Notes: a model not told the origin generated them from the sequence alone. DNA of 64,000 nt from Bacillus sp. CGMCC 1.16541 (GCF_003184905.1 NZ_KZ821206.1:299443-363442), one strand, 5' to 3'; shown: positions 1 to 9,198, counted from the first letter of the stretch. Numbers and translations are program-made.

Positions 1-926
1 ACAACCGGCATGTTTGTTTCTTCACTAATTACTTTGTCTAAGTTACGCAATAACGCTCCACCACCAGTTAAGACAATTCCGCGGTCCATAATATCAGCCG
101 CTAGTTCTGGAGGCGTTTGCTCTAATGTACTTTTAACAGAATCGACAATTGCCGTAACCGTATCTTTTAACGCATCTGCAATTTCTTCAGCAGAAATTTC
201 AATTGTTTTTGGAAGACCCGTTAATAAGTCACGACCACGGATTTCCATGTTCTCGATTCCTTCTGGTGTGCTTGCTGAACCGATTTCAACTTTTAGCGCT
301 TCAGATGTACGCTCACCAATCATTAAGTTATAGTTTTTACGGATATATTGAATAATTGCCTCATCCATTTCGTCACCGGCAATACGAATTGACTGACATG
401 TAACGATTCCACCTAATGAGATAATGGCAACTTCCGTTGTTCCTCCACCGATGTCAACAACCATACTACCTGTTGGCTCCCAAACTGGTAAATTAGCACC
501 GATCGCTGCAGCAAATGGCTCTTCAATTGTATACGCATCACGAGCACCTGCTTGACGAGTTGCATCAATGACTGCGCGCTTTTCTACAGCCGTAATTCCT
601 GATGGCACACAAACCATCACATACGGTTTACCTGCGAATAAGCTTTTTGATTTTTGAGCTTGTTTAATGTAATATTTCATCATCGTCGCTGTTGTTTCAT
701 AATCTGCAATTACGCCATCTTTCATTGGACGAAGTGCTACGACATTACCAGGTGTACGACCAATCATATTTTTCGCGTCGTTACCAACCGCAACAATTTG
801 TTTTGAGTCTGTTTGTAAAGCCACAACTGACGGCTCACGAACAACAATTCCTTTTCCTTTTACATATACGAGTGTATTAGCAGTACCTAAATCTATTCCA
901 AGGTCTCTTGTACCGATTCCAAACAT
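1..926 (-). CDS. mreB: rod shape-determining protein MreB (3' end outside window)
   Basis: The minus-strand frame from ATG at 926 reads [20 protein letters not shown] and stays open to the window edge. About 308 codons are present, so some 30 C-terminal residues lie outside. MreB is the bacterial actin homologue that organises cell-wall elongation beneath the membrane. Visible actin-fold signatures are the N-terminal phosphate-1 motif (DLGTANT), an [11 protein letters not shown] helix and the phosphate-2 motif [12 protein letters not shown]. The ribosome binding site AAAGGGAGA precedes the ATG. It lies downstream of radC, as in the maf-radC-mreB order of Bacillus, and has its own sigma-A-like promoter in the 233-bp gap. 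Confidence 0.97.
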   Translation of the reverse strand, partial: MFGIGTRDLGIDLGTANTLVYVKGKGIVVREPSVVALQTDSKQIVAVGNDAKNMIGRTPGNVVALRPMKDGVIADYETTATMMKYYIKQAQKSKSLFAGKPYVMVCVPSGITAVEKRAVIDATRQAGARDAYTIEEPFAAAIGANLPVWEPTGSMVVDIGGGTTEVAIISLGGIVTCQSIRIAGDEMDEAIIQYIRKNYNLMIGERTSEALKVEIGSASTPEGIENMEIRGRDLLTGLPKTIEISAEEIADALKDTVTAIVDSVKSTLEQTPPELAADIMDRGIVLTGGGALLRNLDKVISEETNMPV

Positions 927-1011
927 GTGTATATCTCCCTTTCTCAAACTGAAATGCTAAGATGTTCCATTCAGTAAATAAACATGTATCTTATTGAATC
1001 CACCAGTCTTT

Positions 1012-1040
1012 ATTTTGTCTACTTCTTTGACAGATGTCAA
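1012..1040 (-). promoter_or_regulatory. sigma-A-like promoter for mreB
   Basis: On the minus strand TTGACA (1040-1035) is followed after 17 nt by CAAAAT (1017-1012). This would start mreB transcription about 80 nt upstream of its ATG. The -35 is perfect and the -10 is weak. Assignment is by consensus only. Confidence 0.5.
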
Positions 1041-1159
1041 CGCCAAATATTGTATGATAAACCTCTATCACTTGTCTATTCATTCATAACAATTGTAAAC
1101 AACTTGTCATCTAAAACATGACTTCTATTATAACTCACACGAAAAAAAAAACATAGTAT

Positions 1160-1846
1160 TTACATGTACCCTTTTTCTTTTAAGCTAATGTACTTACGAT
1201 CTCCGATAATTAAGTGATCAAGTAATTCAATTCCAATGATATCTCCACATTCTTTTAGGCGTTTTGTCACTTCAATATCTTCCCTGCTTGGTGTTGGGTC
1301 TCCGGAAGGATGGTTATGAAGGCAAATAATAGAGGCGGCTGAGCGGCGGAATGCTTCTTTATACACTTCCCGTGGATGTACAATCGAGGCATTTAAGCTT
1401 CCAATGAAAATAGTTTGTTTATGAAGAATTTGATTTTTGGTGTTTAAATAGAGGCAAACAAAGTGCTCTTGAGATAGTACTCTCATTTCTTCCATCATGT
1501 AGTCAGCACCATCTTGAGGGCTACGGATCGTGTATCGATTTTCTGAGCGAAGCTGTGCAATTCGCTTACCTAGCTCAATTGCAGCAATAATTTGAACCGC
1601 TTTTGCTGAACCCACTCCTTTAATATTTGTCATTTCATCAACCGTTGCTTCGGGTAATAACTTCAACCCATCAAAGTGATTTAAAATACGATTCGAAAGT
1701 TGTAACACCGATTCTTCTTTTGTTCCTGTTCTCAGTAAAATCGCAACAAGTTCATGATTGGACAAACTTCCTGATCCCTTTTGGATGAGGCGCTCACGCG
1801 GTCTCTCATCCTGCGGGAAGTCTTTAATCATTAATGATTGATTCAT
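1160..1846 (-). CDS. radC: RadC family JAB/MPN-domain protein
   Basis: 228 residues, the usual length. An N-terminal helix-hairpin-helix-like part (GTKEESVLQLSNRIL ... IKGVGSAKAVQI) is followed by the JAB1/MPN+ metalloprotease-like domain, with the signature HNHPSGDPTPSREDI near residue 175 supplying two His and one Asp zinc ligands. The family was named for DNA repair, but its biochemical role is unresolved. The start at 1846 has GGAG 8 nt upstream. It lies 17 nt downstream of maf and is probably co-transcribed with it. After the stop there is only a weak palindrome followed by ten T on the minus strand. Confidence 0.95.
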   Translation of the reverse strand: MNQSLMIKDFPQDERPRERLIQKGSGSLSNHELVAILLRTGTKEESVLQLSNRILNHFDGLKLLPEATVDEMTNIKGVGSAKAVQIIAAIELGKRIAQLRSENRYTIRSPQDGADYMMEEMRVLSQEHFVCLYLNTKNQILHKQTIFIGSLNASIVHPREVYKEAFRRSAASIICLHNHPSGDPTPSREDIEVTKRLKECGDIIGIELLDHLIIGDRKYISLKEKGYM

Positions 1847-1863
1847 TCAGTCGCACTCCTTCT

Positions 1864-2439
1864 TTACATCGTATAATGAAACCCGATTTTCTCAAGCTCC
1901 CTAACGGTACGAGAAAGAGGTAAACCAACAACTGAAAAGTAGTCTCCTTTAATTTCTTTCACAAAGATGGCACCAAGTCCTTGAATGCCATAAGAGCCTG
2001 CTTTATCCATCGGTTCTCCACTCTGTACGTAGCGAGCAATTTCTTCTTCTTTCAACGGATAAAACGTAACATCTGTTTGCTCATAAAATGTGACTACTTG
2101 TTCGTTCTTCACAAGTGCAACTCCTGTTAACACTTGGTGCGCTTGACCTGAAAGCAACCGTAACATTTCTTTTGCTTGTTGCTCGTCTTCAGGCTTTCCT
2201 AAAATTTGATGATTTTGCACCACTACCGTGTCTGCCCCTAAAATGATGGCATCCGGATGAGATTTAGCGACATCTTGTGCTTTTTGTAACGCAAGTGACA
2301 TCACTACTTCTGAAGGCGTATGAGCGGGGTTAATGATTTCTTCCACTGCGCTAACCTGCACGGTAAATGATACGTTTGCTTGCTCTAGTAATTCTTTTCG
2401 ACGGGGTGAACTAGAAGCTAAAATTAATGATGAATTCAT
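1864..2439 (-). CDS. maf: Maf family nucleoside triphosphate pyrophosphatase
   Basis: 191 residues. The N-terminal phosphate-binding signature [16 protein letters not shown] and the downstream ILGADTVVV and [10 protein letters not shown] motifs are typical of Maf house-cleaning pyrophosphatases, which hydrolyse non-canonical or modified dTTP/UTP. In B. subtilis, Maf overproduction blocks septation and links to competence arrest. The start at 2439 has only a modest ribosome binding site (AAAGGTGAT). It is followed by radC after 17 nt and preceded by the spoIIB terminator. Confidence 0.95.
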   Translation of the reverse strand: MNSSLILASSSPRRKELLEQANVSFTVQVSAVEEIINPAHTPSEVVMSLALQKAQDVAKSHPDAIILGADTVVVQNHQILGKPEDEQQAKEMLRLLSGQAHQVLTGVALVKNEQVVTFYEQTDVTFYPLKEEEIARYVQSGEPMDKAGSYGIQGLGAIFVKEIKGDYFSVVGLPLSRTVRELEKIGFHYTM

Positions 2440-2537
2440 GTTTGTTTATCACCTTTACATTTCAAGTTTGAGAATAAGAAAGATACACCTCTATTTTAGC
2501 AATTTCTACCTTATTTTACAATTTGTCATCTAAACAG

Positions 2538-2598
2538 ACAAAAAACATGCTTTGTCTATTCCTCTCTTTCTAGTAGAGAAGTGAATAGACAAAGCATA
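2538..2598 (-). terminator. terminator downstream of spoIIB
   Basis: The inverted arms ATGCTTTGTCTATTC (2547-2561) and GAATAGACAAAGCAT (2583-2597) pair over 15 bp. On the minus strand they are followed by GTTTTTTG. This ends spoIIB transcription before maf. Confidence 0.85.
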
Positions 2599-2630
2599 AG
2601 CGATTGTTACCACCTTCATGCAGAAGACTT

Positions 2631-3611
2631 TTATTTCGTTAAAATCGTCACATATTGCTGCAGCCCGTCTAGTAGTTGCTGCTGAGATACTTTCGCTTCT
2701 TGTTCACTCGTTGACTTCTCATACTTCAAAAGTGCGTCATTTGCTTTTAATAAATGAGTAATAAGTGCTTGAATTTCTTTATTGCTAGTGGCTTTTTCTA
2801 GTTCAGTTAACGATTCTTTTTCACTTTTAAATGCTTCTAGTTTCTGCCCTAACATGGAGCGATTGGATTCCATCGATAAAGAAACCAAAATCGGTTGAAT
2901 CTTCTCCATTACATCGACGTCCTTTTGACTAAGTGAACCTGATGTTGGCAATCCATATTCCTTCACATATACTTCTTCACCTTTTGCTTTGTAGGATTCA
3001 CCAAGCTGCTTTGTTAACGCTGCTTCACTCCCCATCCCCACTAACAGCAATCTATTTTCTCCACTAGCTACAGATGTCGCCGTGTATCCTTTTTCTTTCA
3101 TTTCTTTCTGTGCAGTTTCTCCCGACTCTTTTGATGAAAACACACCCGCTTGCACCACATAAAGGGATTGTGCCTTCACCGTCTTTACAGGCTCATCCTG
3201 CTTAGTTGGGGTTTTTGCTGGTGACTCACTTAAGCTTCCTCCCGTCTCAACTGAAGGCTCTTCTGAGTTTGTAATTGATACGACTTCCTCATTGTTTGTC
3301 ATGACTTTTAAGCTAAACATCCCTAGCCCTACACCAACAACAACCGCTAAGGAAACAACGAGTACTATTTTTTTCATGATGGATGTATGAGAAGGAGAAA
3401 AACTTTTCTTTTTTAACGGCTTTTTACTCTGTTTAACGTGACGTAAATCCTCAATAGAAACAATCTTTTCGTCTTGTTTTTCTGGTAAAACCCATGTGAA
3501 CTCGTCACTTTCCGTTTGAGGTAGAGGTTCTTTCTTTACGTTCTGATCTTCAGAGATTGTTTTTTCTTCTCCATTGATTTTAATGGAAATTTTGTTTGAT
3601 TGCTTATCCAT
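2631..3611 (-). CDS. spoIIB: SpoIIB-like SPOR-domain membrane protein
   Basis: 326 residues. It has a charged cytoplasmic N-terminus of about 80 residues and one membrane helix (KIVLVVSLAVVVGVGLGMF, about 80-100). An S/T/P-rich linker follows, then a SPOR-like domain (SLYVVQAGVFSSKESGETA, from about 150) that in this family binds denuded septal peptidoglycan. The C-terminus is helical. SpoIIB of B. subtilis helps septal thinning and engulfment early in sporulation. The position upstream of maf-radC-mreB matches spoIIB exactly. Sequence similarity within this family is low, so the name rests on architecture plus synteny. Confidence 0.85.
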   Translation of the reverse strand: MDKQSNKISIKINGEEKTISEDQNVKKEPLPQTESDEFTWVLPEKQDEKIVSIEDLRHVKQSKKPLKKKSFSPSHTSIMKKIVLVVSLAVVVGVGLGMFSLKVMTNNEEVVSITNSEEPSVETGGSLSESPAKTPTKQDEPVKTVKAQSLYVVQAGVFSSKESGETAQKEMKEKGYTATSVASGENRLLLVGMGSEAALTKQLGESYKAKGEEVYVKEYGLPTSGSLSQKDVDVMEKIQPILVSLSMESNRSMLGQKLEAFKSEKESLTELEKATSNKEIQALITHLLKANDALLKYEKSTSEQEAKVSQQQLLDGLQQYVTILTK

Positions 3612-3673
3612 TGATTCACCACCTTTACTACATGCAACACCGACATAGACTTGTCCTCATCCTATCATATGCC

Positions 3674-3709
3674 TAAAAAAAAAGAACAAGACATTTGTCG
3701 TCTCGTTCT
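3674..3709 (-). terminator. terminator of the type IV pilus operon
   Basis: The stem AGAACAAGAC / GTCTCGTTCT (3683-3692 with 3700-3709) has one wobble and a 7-nt loop. On the minus strand it runs into an unbroken tract of T. It lies directly after the last pilin gene. Confidence 0.85.
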
Positions 3710-3721
3710 AAAAGGTTTTCG

Positions 3722-4201
3722 CTATTTTTTTACAAATTCAGTCGAAAGTTCCGTTGATAAGATGCCCTTGCCATCTTCAGTACAAAGTTGTTTTTTAGCT
3801 CCTTTTAAGCATACGTAATAAGAAAGGTGACCGTTCACAGATTTAATATCGACGAATGATTGTTGACCATCTTTTTGAATGGTCCACTCTTCATTCGTAT
3901 GAGGATCAAGCAGATGATCAAGATAACCATCTTCAACCAAATCTTTGTATGTTAACTTCGCTTTTATCGTTGGGTTTAACGCCACTTCACTCGTTCGTTT
4001 ATGAAAAGTAGCCGCTTCTTTCATTGCAATTGCATTAGCAACAAACGCTTGATCTTTCGACTTTTCAATGATTGGTAAAAACGCAAGCACCGCAATCATT
4101 GCGACAATTCCCAAGATTGCTAGGACTGCTAGTAACTCGATTAACGTTAACCCTTTCTTATTCACTGCTAGACGACGAATCGCTGTTACACATTTACTCA
4201 T
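3722..4201 (-). CDS. type IV pilin-like protein, last gene of pilus operon
   Basis: 159 residues. A short basic leader ends in NKKG, followed by the class III prepilin motif LTLIELLAVLAILGIVAMI, so the mature residue 5 is Glu. The hydrophobic alpha-1 helix is followed by a small globular domain containing two Cys (YVCLKGAKKQLC) that could form the C-terminal disulphide loop of many pilins. The start overlaps the pilO stop (TGATG), implying translational coupling. It could be a minor pilin or an alternative major pilin. The major pilin is more likely the gene at 7328-7756, which sits just before the peptidase. Confidence 0.85.
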   Translation of the reverse strand: MSKCVTAIRRLAVNKKGLTLIELLAVLAILGIVAMIAVLAFLPIIEKSKDQAFVANAIAMKEAATFHKRTSEVALNPTIKAKLTYKDLVEDGYLDHLLDPHTNEEWTIQKDGQQSFVDIKSVNGHLSYYVCLKGAKKQLCTEDGKGILSTELSTEFVKK

Positions 4202-4941
4202 CAGTTATTCCCTAACGTTTGAAAAGGGTCTTCTTTTTTAGCTGGACTCGGCGTTTCAATTGTCGGAATTTGATCTTGTAATTTGTCTAAGGTTGGGTAG
4301 TAAAATGTCGAAACAACTAATTCATATTGAAGCGTGGGCTCATCTACATCTGCTAGACGAGTTGCCTCTTTGGGACCGTCAAATGAAATTCCTTCGATTT
4401 GAGAAATACGAGGCGATCGCTCAATTGTTTCTAAAAATAACAAGAAATCATCATAGCGCTTAGACTCAACGGATAAGGTAGCCGTGATTTTTTGAAAACC
4501 GACTGGCATCGGTTCTGCTTCTATTTTCTTTTCTTCGTCTTCTTTATTTGCGCGGTCACCATAGACAGATTCCTCAATTTCATCTTCTTCACTTTTTACA
4601 ACTAGCTCTGAATCATCGGCAAAATTCACACTTAAGATCAAACTGTCTGACACCACTTCTGCCTTTTCAAGTTCTAATAAAAACTGTTCAGTAAAAGGTT
4701 TTACAGGCAATTGCTTTTGAAGTTCAATGCTACTCTTTAACAGTCGTTCATTTTGAGTCGGTGCCTTTGCTTTTAATGCCTTTACAATTTGTTGCTCCGT
4801 TGTTAGTTCGTCTTTCATCAAACTCACTTCTTGCTGCACTGGCCTCATCAATTGTAAATAAACGACCGCTGTCACCCCTCCAACAAGCAACAAAGTTAGA
4901 AAGAAAATGAGCCACTGCTTTTTATTCATATACATCGGCAT
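4201..4941 (-). CDS. pilO: type IV pilus inner-membrane protein, PilO-like
   Basis: 246 residues. It has a short cytoplasmic N-terminus, one membrane helix (WLIFFLTLLLVGGVTAVVYL, about 10-30), a coiled-coil stretch (EVSLMKDELTTEQQIVKAL) and a ferredoxin-like periplasmic-type domain (QKITATLSVESKRYDDFLLF). This is the PilO/GspM layout. PilO pairs with PilN to form the alignment subcomplex linking the cytoplasmic PilM to the pilus. The ATG directly follows the pilN stop and has GGAGG 8 nt upstream. The name depends on position and topology, because PilO sequences diverge greatly. Confidence 0.78.
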   Translation of the reverse strand: MPMYMNKKQWLIFFLTLLLVGGVTAVVYLQLMRPVQQEVSLMKDELTTEQQIVKALKAKAPTQNERLLKSSIELQKQLPVKPFTEQFLLELEKAEVVSDSLILSVNFADDSELVVKSEEDEIEESVYGDRANKEDEEKKIEAEPMPVGFQKITATLSVESKRYDDFLLFLETIERSPRISQIEGISFDGPKEATRLADVDEPTLQYELVVSTFYYPTLDKLQDQIPTIETPSPAKKEDPFQTLGNN

Positions 4942-5556
4942 CTATTCTTCCTCCTTCATAAGTTTGTCGATTTCATCGCGGTTCATTTCAATTTGATACA
5001 GTGCTACGTAACGAGGCATGACTTGTTCTTTTTCTTCGAATTGCTGTCTTTCTTCCTCTTTATCCCCTTCATCCACTTCAAATGTCTCGACACTTAAAAT
5101 CTTTGCTTCTTTCACAATCGGTGTCTCCACTTTTAAGCGACTTAAGAAATAAGCTGCTTCCCGACTTTCATCAAATTGAATCGCTACTTGAACGACTAAC
5201 TCACTTGTATACGCAAACTCTCGAATGAAACCTCGCTTGGGCAACGATTTTGTTAGTGTATCAACAATTGGAACGGTCTTAACAGGGTATCGATTCACCC
5301 ATTCAATAGCTGTTTGTAGCTGTTGAACCGCTTCTGTATCAGTGGATTGAACCACTTTCGCTTGCAGTGTAGCTTGTTCTACTTTCACATCGCTAATCGC
5401 CGTTTCTGTTACTTGCTTTTCTTCTTGTAAACTCATATACTTCCAACCTAAAAAGCTGCTAATACTAATAAACAGAAGAAGTAAACCAATCATCAAAATG
5501 AGAAAAGCGGGACTTTTCGGCTCTTTCCGTGGTAGTAAGTTAATTTCAGCTAACAT
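4942..5556 (-). CDS. pilN: type IV pilus assembly protein PilN-like
   Basis: 204 residues. It begins MLAEINLLPRKEPK, the conserved PilN INLLP motif that docks into PilM, followed by one membrane helix (FLILMIGLLLLFISISSFLGW) and a coiled coil plus small ferredoxin-like domain. ATG at 5556 is preferred over an upstream GTG at 5559. It overlaps the pilM stop as TGATG, with AGAGGTGA as ribosome binding site. Confidence 0.88.
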   Translation of the reverse strand: MLAEINLLPRKEPKSPAFLILMIGLLLLFISISSFLGWKYMSLQEEKQVTETAISDVKVEQATLQAKVVQSTDTEAVQQLQTAIEWVNRYPVKTVPIVDTLTKSLPKRGFIREFAYTSELVVQVAIQFDESREAAYFLSRLKVETPIVKEAKILSVETFEVDEGDKEEERQQFEEKEQVMPRYVALYQIEMNRDEIDKLMKEEE

Positions 5557-6554
5557 CACGTCACCTCTTTCAAGGCAAGACCGACCGCTGCATGATAACG
5601 TGTACTCAAATCAAACAATCCTTCATGTTGGCGACTTGACGACACATCAATTAACTCAAACGGCAGTGAGAGCCGGTCATTCATACTTTGCATCATGTCA
5701 TGAAGGTAAGGATGGTCTCCTGTTACTAACACCCTCGTAACACTTTCTTTCCCTTGATTCATGGAATATTGATAAAAGTTCACGATTCTTTCTACTTCAT
5801 TTGTAATCTCGCTGATTGCTGTGAATAGTTCTTCTTTTTCACCTTTAAACTTTACACCCATTTCTCCATCTTTTTGCGCACTCAGCTCCCAATCTGCATG
5901 AGCATGAGGCCAGGAAAGATGACGCATAAATACAGGCTGATGCTTCGTAAAGATGCTCACATTCACCGAGAGTAAATCCACTTGCAAAAGAAGATAATGA
6001 TCACTTGGTCTCACCAGGTCTCGATAAAAACAAAGACGGTACGTACTAAGAGATGACAAATCGGCTACAACAGCAGTTAATGTTGCTTCTTGCAGCAATT
6101 CGACATAACTTAATACAAGCTTCTCCGGTGCTGCAAATAACACAATGTTCACTTCATCTTCATCTTCGCTTGAAATGACGTAATCAAAGATGGCATCATC
6201 AAAAGGGAGATGAATACTAGAACCAATCTCCATAAATAAATAACTACGAATCTCATCTTCTGCTATCTTTTCAGGTAACGTTTGCGGCCGAAGAATAACG
6301 TGATGATCTGGAAGAACAATTCGCACTTTCGAGCGCTTCATTCCCCATTCTTCTACACACTCTTCTAAAATGAATAATAGTCCTTGGCGGTCGATGATTT
6401 GACCATTTTCAATTAACCCACTCGGCAAGTAGCGCTCTTGACTTTTCCCTATCATAAGCGGCTCTGTTTGCTTTAATTCAACGTAACGAATGACGTGGTC
6501 TTTTATAATTAAATTCCCTACTTTATTTTTAAATGAAGGTAGTCGCAAGACCAT
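5556..6554 (-). CDS. pilM: type IV pilus assembly ATPase-like protein PilM
   Basis: 332 residues of the actin-like PilM/ComA-type fold, with no membrane segment. Recognisable parts are the N-terminal IIKDHVIRYVELKQTEP strand pair, SKVRIVLPDHHVILR, and the C-terminal TRVLVTGDHPYLHDMM nucleotide-site region. PilM is a cytoplasmic ring protein that binds the N-terminal tail of PilN. The order pilM-pilN-pilO, with overlapping stops and starts, is the classic alignment-complex operon segment. The ribosome binding site is AGGTGA. Confidence 0.87.
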   Translation of the reverse strand: MVLRLPSFKNKVGNLIIKDHVIRYVELKQTEPLMIGKSQERYLPSGLIENGQIIDRQGLLFILEECVEEWGMKRSKVRIVLPDHHVILRPQTLPEKIAEDEIRSYLFMEIGSSIHLPFDDAIFDYVISSEDEDEVNIVLFAAPEKLVLSYVELLQEATLTAVVADLSSLSTYRLCFYRDLVRPSDHYLLLQVDLLSVNVSIFTKHQPVFMRHLSWPHAHADWELSAQKDGEMGVKFKGEKEELFTAISEITNEVERIVNFYQYSMNQGKESVTRVLVTGDHPYLHDMMQSMNDRLSLPFELIDVSSSRQHEGLFDLSTRYHAAVGLALKEVT

Positions 6555-6567
6555 GATTTTTCACCTG

Positions 6568-7326
6568 CTAGATTAAAAATGTAAAGTACCAATTGAGTAA
6601 CGCTGTGCCGTAAAAATAAGCAATCAAAACACCTAACGCAATAAACGGGCCAAATGGCATCGGTTTCCCTCGTTGTACTTTCCCTATCATCATACCAAAT
6701 AAGCCAAAAATAGCACCAAGCAATGTGGCTAAAAAGAACGAAACCAACACAAGTTTCCAACCAAGCACAAGGCCAATGACGCCATACAACTTAATGTCAC
6801 CACCGCCCATTCCACCTTTACTCACGATAGCAATCAGAAGTAGTAAGCCAAATCCAACTACCGCCCCTATAAGCATGTCCCACCAAGGGGTGAGAGGAAT
6901 GAATACACGTTCTACGATAAACAACGGTAAAAAAAACAACAACACCTTGTCCGAAATAATCATGTAGCGCAAGTCAGACACCGTAATGATGATCAATAAT
7001 GACACAAGTGTAAGCGCAACGAACAACTCAAGTTGAAACCCTATTAAATGAAATGACAGGACAAAAAGCAGACCTGTCAAAAGTTCCATCATGGGATAAA
7101 GAGGGGAAATGCGAGCTTGACAGCTACGACATTTCCCTTTTTGAATCATATAAGATAAAACCGGTATCAATTCACGTGCACCCAACACATGGCCACACCC
7201 AGGACAACTCGAACGCGGCCGGACAATCGACTCACCAGCAGCCACTCGTAAGCCGACTACGTTGTAGAAAGAGCCGAGGGTAAGGCCTAGGATGAAGAGG
7301 TAGGTTTGGATTAGGATTAGGATCAT
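6568..7326 (-). CDS. pilD: prepilin peptidase / N-methyltransferase (PilD/ComC)
   Basis: 252 residues, polytopic. After the first helix is the cytoplasmic methyltransferase domain with a four-cysteine zinc site (SCPGCGHVLG ... KCRSCQARI, about 40-75). The two catalytic aspartates of the GXGD-type aspartyl protease are visible in VSDLRYMIISD and GMGGGDIKLYG. It cleaves the leader of all pilins here and N-methylates the new N-terminus. It occupies the position of comC between folC and spoIIB in B. subtilis. The start lies 2 nt after the pilin stop with no strong ribosome binding site, so it may be translationally coupled. Confidence 0.95.
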   Translation of the reverse strand: MILILIQTYLFILGLTLGSFYNVVGLRVAAGESIVRPRSSCPGCGHVLGARELIPVLSYMIQKGKCRSCQARISPLYPMMELLTGLLFVLSFHLIGFQLELFVALTLVSLLIIITVSDLRYMIISDKVLLFFLPLFIVERVFIPLTPWWDMLIGAVVGFGLLLLIAIVSKGGMGGGDIKLYGVIGLVLGWKLVLVSFFLATLLGAIFGLFGMMIGKVQRGKPMPFGPFIALGVLIAYFYGTALLNWYFTFLI

Positions 7327-7327
7327 A

Positions 7328-7756
7328 TTATTTCTCGATTGTAATCTTATTACTCACAGGTTTATCTTTACTTTCTTTTATACCTGCTAAAGTTGCATCT
7401 TTAAACTCTATTGTGACAGCTCCAGCCTTTCCTGAGCCATTTAAAGTATAAACACCCTTATCATATTTTACGTTAGTGATTGTAAATTTCCCTGGTTCAA
7501 TATCTACGTACTCTGTCAAATCACTGCCTTGAATTGTAGCTACCTTACTCTCATCAACTGTATTCGAAGACATATAAATTTTTGCCGCATTTAAAACTTG
7601 CACTGCATCCGCCTTCACAGCATCCTCGCGTGACTTCTGAATAATCCCACCAATACTTGGAATCGCAATGGCTGCGATGATTCCTAGGATGACGATAACG
7701 GCTAGTAGCTCGATTAGCGTGAGTCCTTTTTCATTTTTTAGCATTTTTTTGAACAT
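7328..7756 (-). CDS. pilA: major type IV pilin (PilA/ComGC-like)
   Basis: 142 residues from ATG at 7756. This start is chosen because GAAGGAGAG lies 7 nt upstream, whereas the longer frame from 7792 lacks a site and gives an overlong leader. The short leader ends NEKG, followed by LTLIELLAVIVILGIIAAIA with Glu at mature position 5. The helix continues IPSIGGIIQKSREDAVKAD, close to ComGC and clostridial PilA. No cysteine is visible. It is placed between pilC and pilD, with its own structured leader and candidate promoter, which fits a gene expressed above its neighbours. Confidence 0.9.
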   Translation of the reverse strand: MFKKMLKNEKGLTLIELLAVIVILGIIAAIAIPSIGGIIQKSREDAVKADAVQVLNAAKIYMSSNTVDESKVATIQGSDLTEYVDIEPGKFTITNVKYDKGVYTLNGSGKAGAVTIEFKDATLAGIKESKDKPVSNKITIEK

Positions 7757-7949
7757 GTTTTTCTCTCCTTCTTTGAACCTGTTATTTGCCATACAAACTC
7801 ACCTTTATGTATCTCGATCAATGTCAGCTGCATGAGTGCTTTGATGATCGGTAAACCGGTTGCATTTACCTCGGTTGATGTGCATGTGTCATGCAATGGA
7901 CACGTTCATAAAATTCCATTTTTTAGCGAATTTGTATCTCTTACCATTC
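7757..7949 (-). other. structured 5' leader of the major pilin
   Basis: This non-coding stretch between pilC and the pilin holds successive potential hairpins on the minus strand. They are TGCATG/CATGCA around 7880, GGTAAA/TTTACC around 7850-7870, and GATCA/TGATC enclosing about 24 nt around 7815-7848. No terminator T-tract follows them. It could stabilise pilin mRNA or bind a regulator. It was checked against the c-di-GMP-I riboswitch core and does not match well. Confidence 0.35.
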
Positions 7950-7978
7950 ATTTTACACCAACTATCAAAATATGAAAA
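7950..7978 (-). promoter_or_regulatory. candidate promoter for the major pilin
   Basis: On the minus strand TTTTCA (7978-7973), 17 nt, TAAAAT (7955-7950). It sits just after the pilC stop and would give a leader of about 190 nt ahead of the pilin start at 7756. Consensus match is moderate. Confidence 0.35.
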
Positions 7979-7983
7979 TAGTT

Positions 7984-9198
7984 TTAGTACGATTGTATGT
8001 GATTAAATATATCGAACATTGGAATGAGAATCGATGTAACAATAGTCCCGACTAATCCAGCTAAAATCACAATCATTAACGGCTCAATTAATGACTTTAG
8101 TCGGTCTGTTGTTGTTTCCACTTCTGCTTCATAAAAGTCAGCAACTTTCCCAAGCATGACATCTAATGAACCTGTTTCTTCCCCAATCGCAATCATTCGG
8201 GTGACAAGCGGTGGAAACACCCAATGTCGCTCCATCGGCGTTGTAAGAGAAGATCCTTTTTCTAATGAATCGCGTGATTTCACTAGTACTTTTGAAATCA
8301 CTTCGTTATCAACGACACCTTCTACAATTTGAATCGCTTGTAAAATCGGAACGGAGCTTGAAAACAACGAACTTAATGTTCTTGTCATTCTTGCAATGGC
8401 TGCTTTTTGGAGCATTCCTCCGAAAATAGGTACGCGTAACAGCGCATAGTCGATGTAATACCTCGTTGATTTTTGTTTGTATAAAACAGAAAAGGTCACG
8501 ACAGCAAGAAAAATAAACCCTACAATGAGCCACCAAAACTGCTGCATAAATTCACTAGACGCTAATACAAACTTTGTAATAGCGGGTAAATCAGCACCAA
8601 AGTCGGCAAACATATCGACAAACGTAGGAACAACCGATACAAGTAAGAAAATGACAACCGCAATGGCTACTACCCCAACTGCTGCCGGATACGCAAGTGC
8701 AGAAATGACCTTTTGCCTCGTTCGGTGTTGCTTTTCAAAGTGATCGGCTAATCGCTCTAATGTTGAGTCTAAATTCCCTGATACTTCTCCTGCTTTTACC
8801 ATATTCACAAACATGGGTGGAAATACTTTTTTATGCTTCGCACAAGAGGTGGATAAGCTGTTTCCACCTCGCAAATCATCTTCCACATCAAATAACGCTT
8901 TTTTTAACGCTTTGCTTTCTGTTTGACTCGCTAAAATTCGCGTCGAGTCTACAACGGTCACACCCGCTTTTAAAAGCGTCGCAAACTGACGCAAATAAAT
9001 AACGAAATCATGCAGCTTCACACTGTTTCCAATCGTAATGTCTTTAGTTAAGATTGTTTCTTTCATTTCTTGTAGGTCCGAAACGCGAATGCCTTTTTCT
9101 TTTAACTGTAAAACTGCTTCACGTTTTGAAGCACTTTTGATTCTTCCTCGTTTTTTACGCCCGGAGACGTCTTTACCTTCGTATTGAAATTGTGCCAT
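7984..9198 (-). CDS. pilC: type IV pilus platform protein PilC (GspF family)
   Basis: 404 residues, the standard length. It has two tandem T2SSF domains, one at about 65-190 (LRQFATLLKAGVTVVDSTRI ... FPPMFVNMVKAGEVSGNLD) and one at about 265-390 (RTLSSLFSSSVPILQAI ... VTRMIAIGEETGSLD). Each is followed by membrane helices, with the last near the C-terminus (PLMIVILAGLVGTIVTSI). It is the inner-membrane rotor on which PilB and PilT act. The start overlaps the pilT stop by one base (TAATG). Confidence 0.96.
   Translation of the reverse strand: MAQFQYEGKDVSGRKKRGRIKSASKREAVLQLKEKGIRVSDLQEMKETILTKDITIGNSVKLHDFVIYLRQFATLLKAGVTVVDSTRILASQTESKALKKALFDVEDDLRGGNSLSTSCAKHKKVFPPMFVNMVKAGEVSGNLDSTLERLADHFEKQHRTRQKVISALAYPAAVGVVAIAVVIFLLVSVVPTFVDMFADFGADLPAITKFVLASSEFMQQFWWLIVGFIFLAVVTFSVLYKQKSTRYYIDYALLRVPIFGGMLQKAAIARMTRTLSSLFSSSVPILQAIQIVEGVVDNEVISKVLVKSRDSLEKGSSLTTPMERHWVFPPLVTRMIAIGEETGSLDVMLGKVADFYEAEVETTTDRLKSLIEPLMIVILAGLVGTIVTSILIPMFDIFNHIQSY

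Noticed and set aside
10-333. 107-codon plus-strand frame
   Set aside because: Antisense shadow of mreB, whose minus-strand reading is unmistakable.
6518-6760. 80-codon frame overlapping pilM and pilD
   Set aside because: Out-of-frame shadow inside two well-supported genes, with no ribosome binding site.
7793-7983. Possible c-di-GMP-I (GEMM) riboswitch before the major pilin
   Set aside because: A CAAAGC-like and GGTAAA-like string are present, but the conserved GACGCAAAGCC core and the required pairing of flanking helices do not fit. Kept only as an unassigned structured leader.
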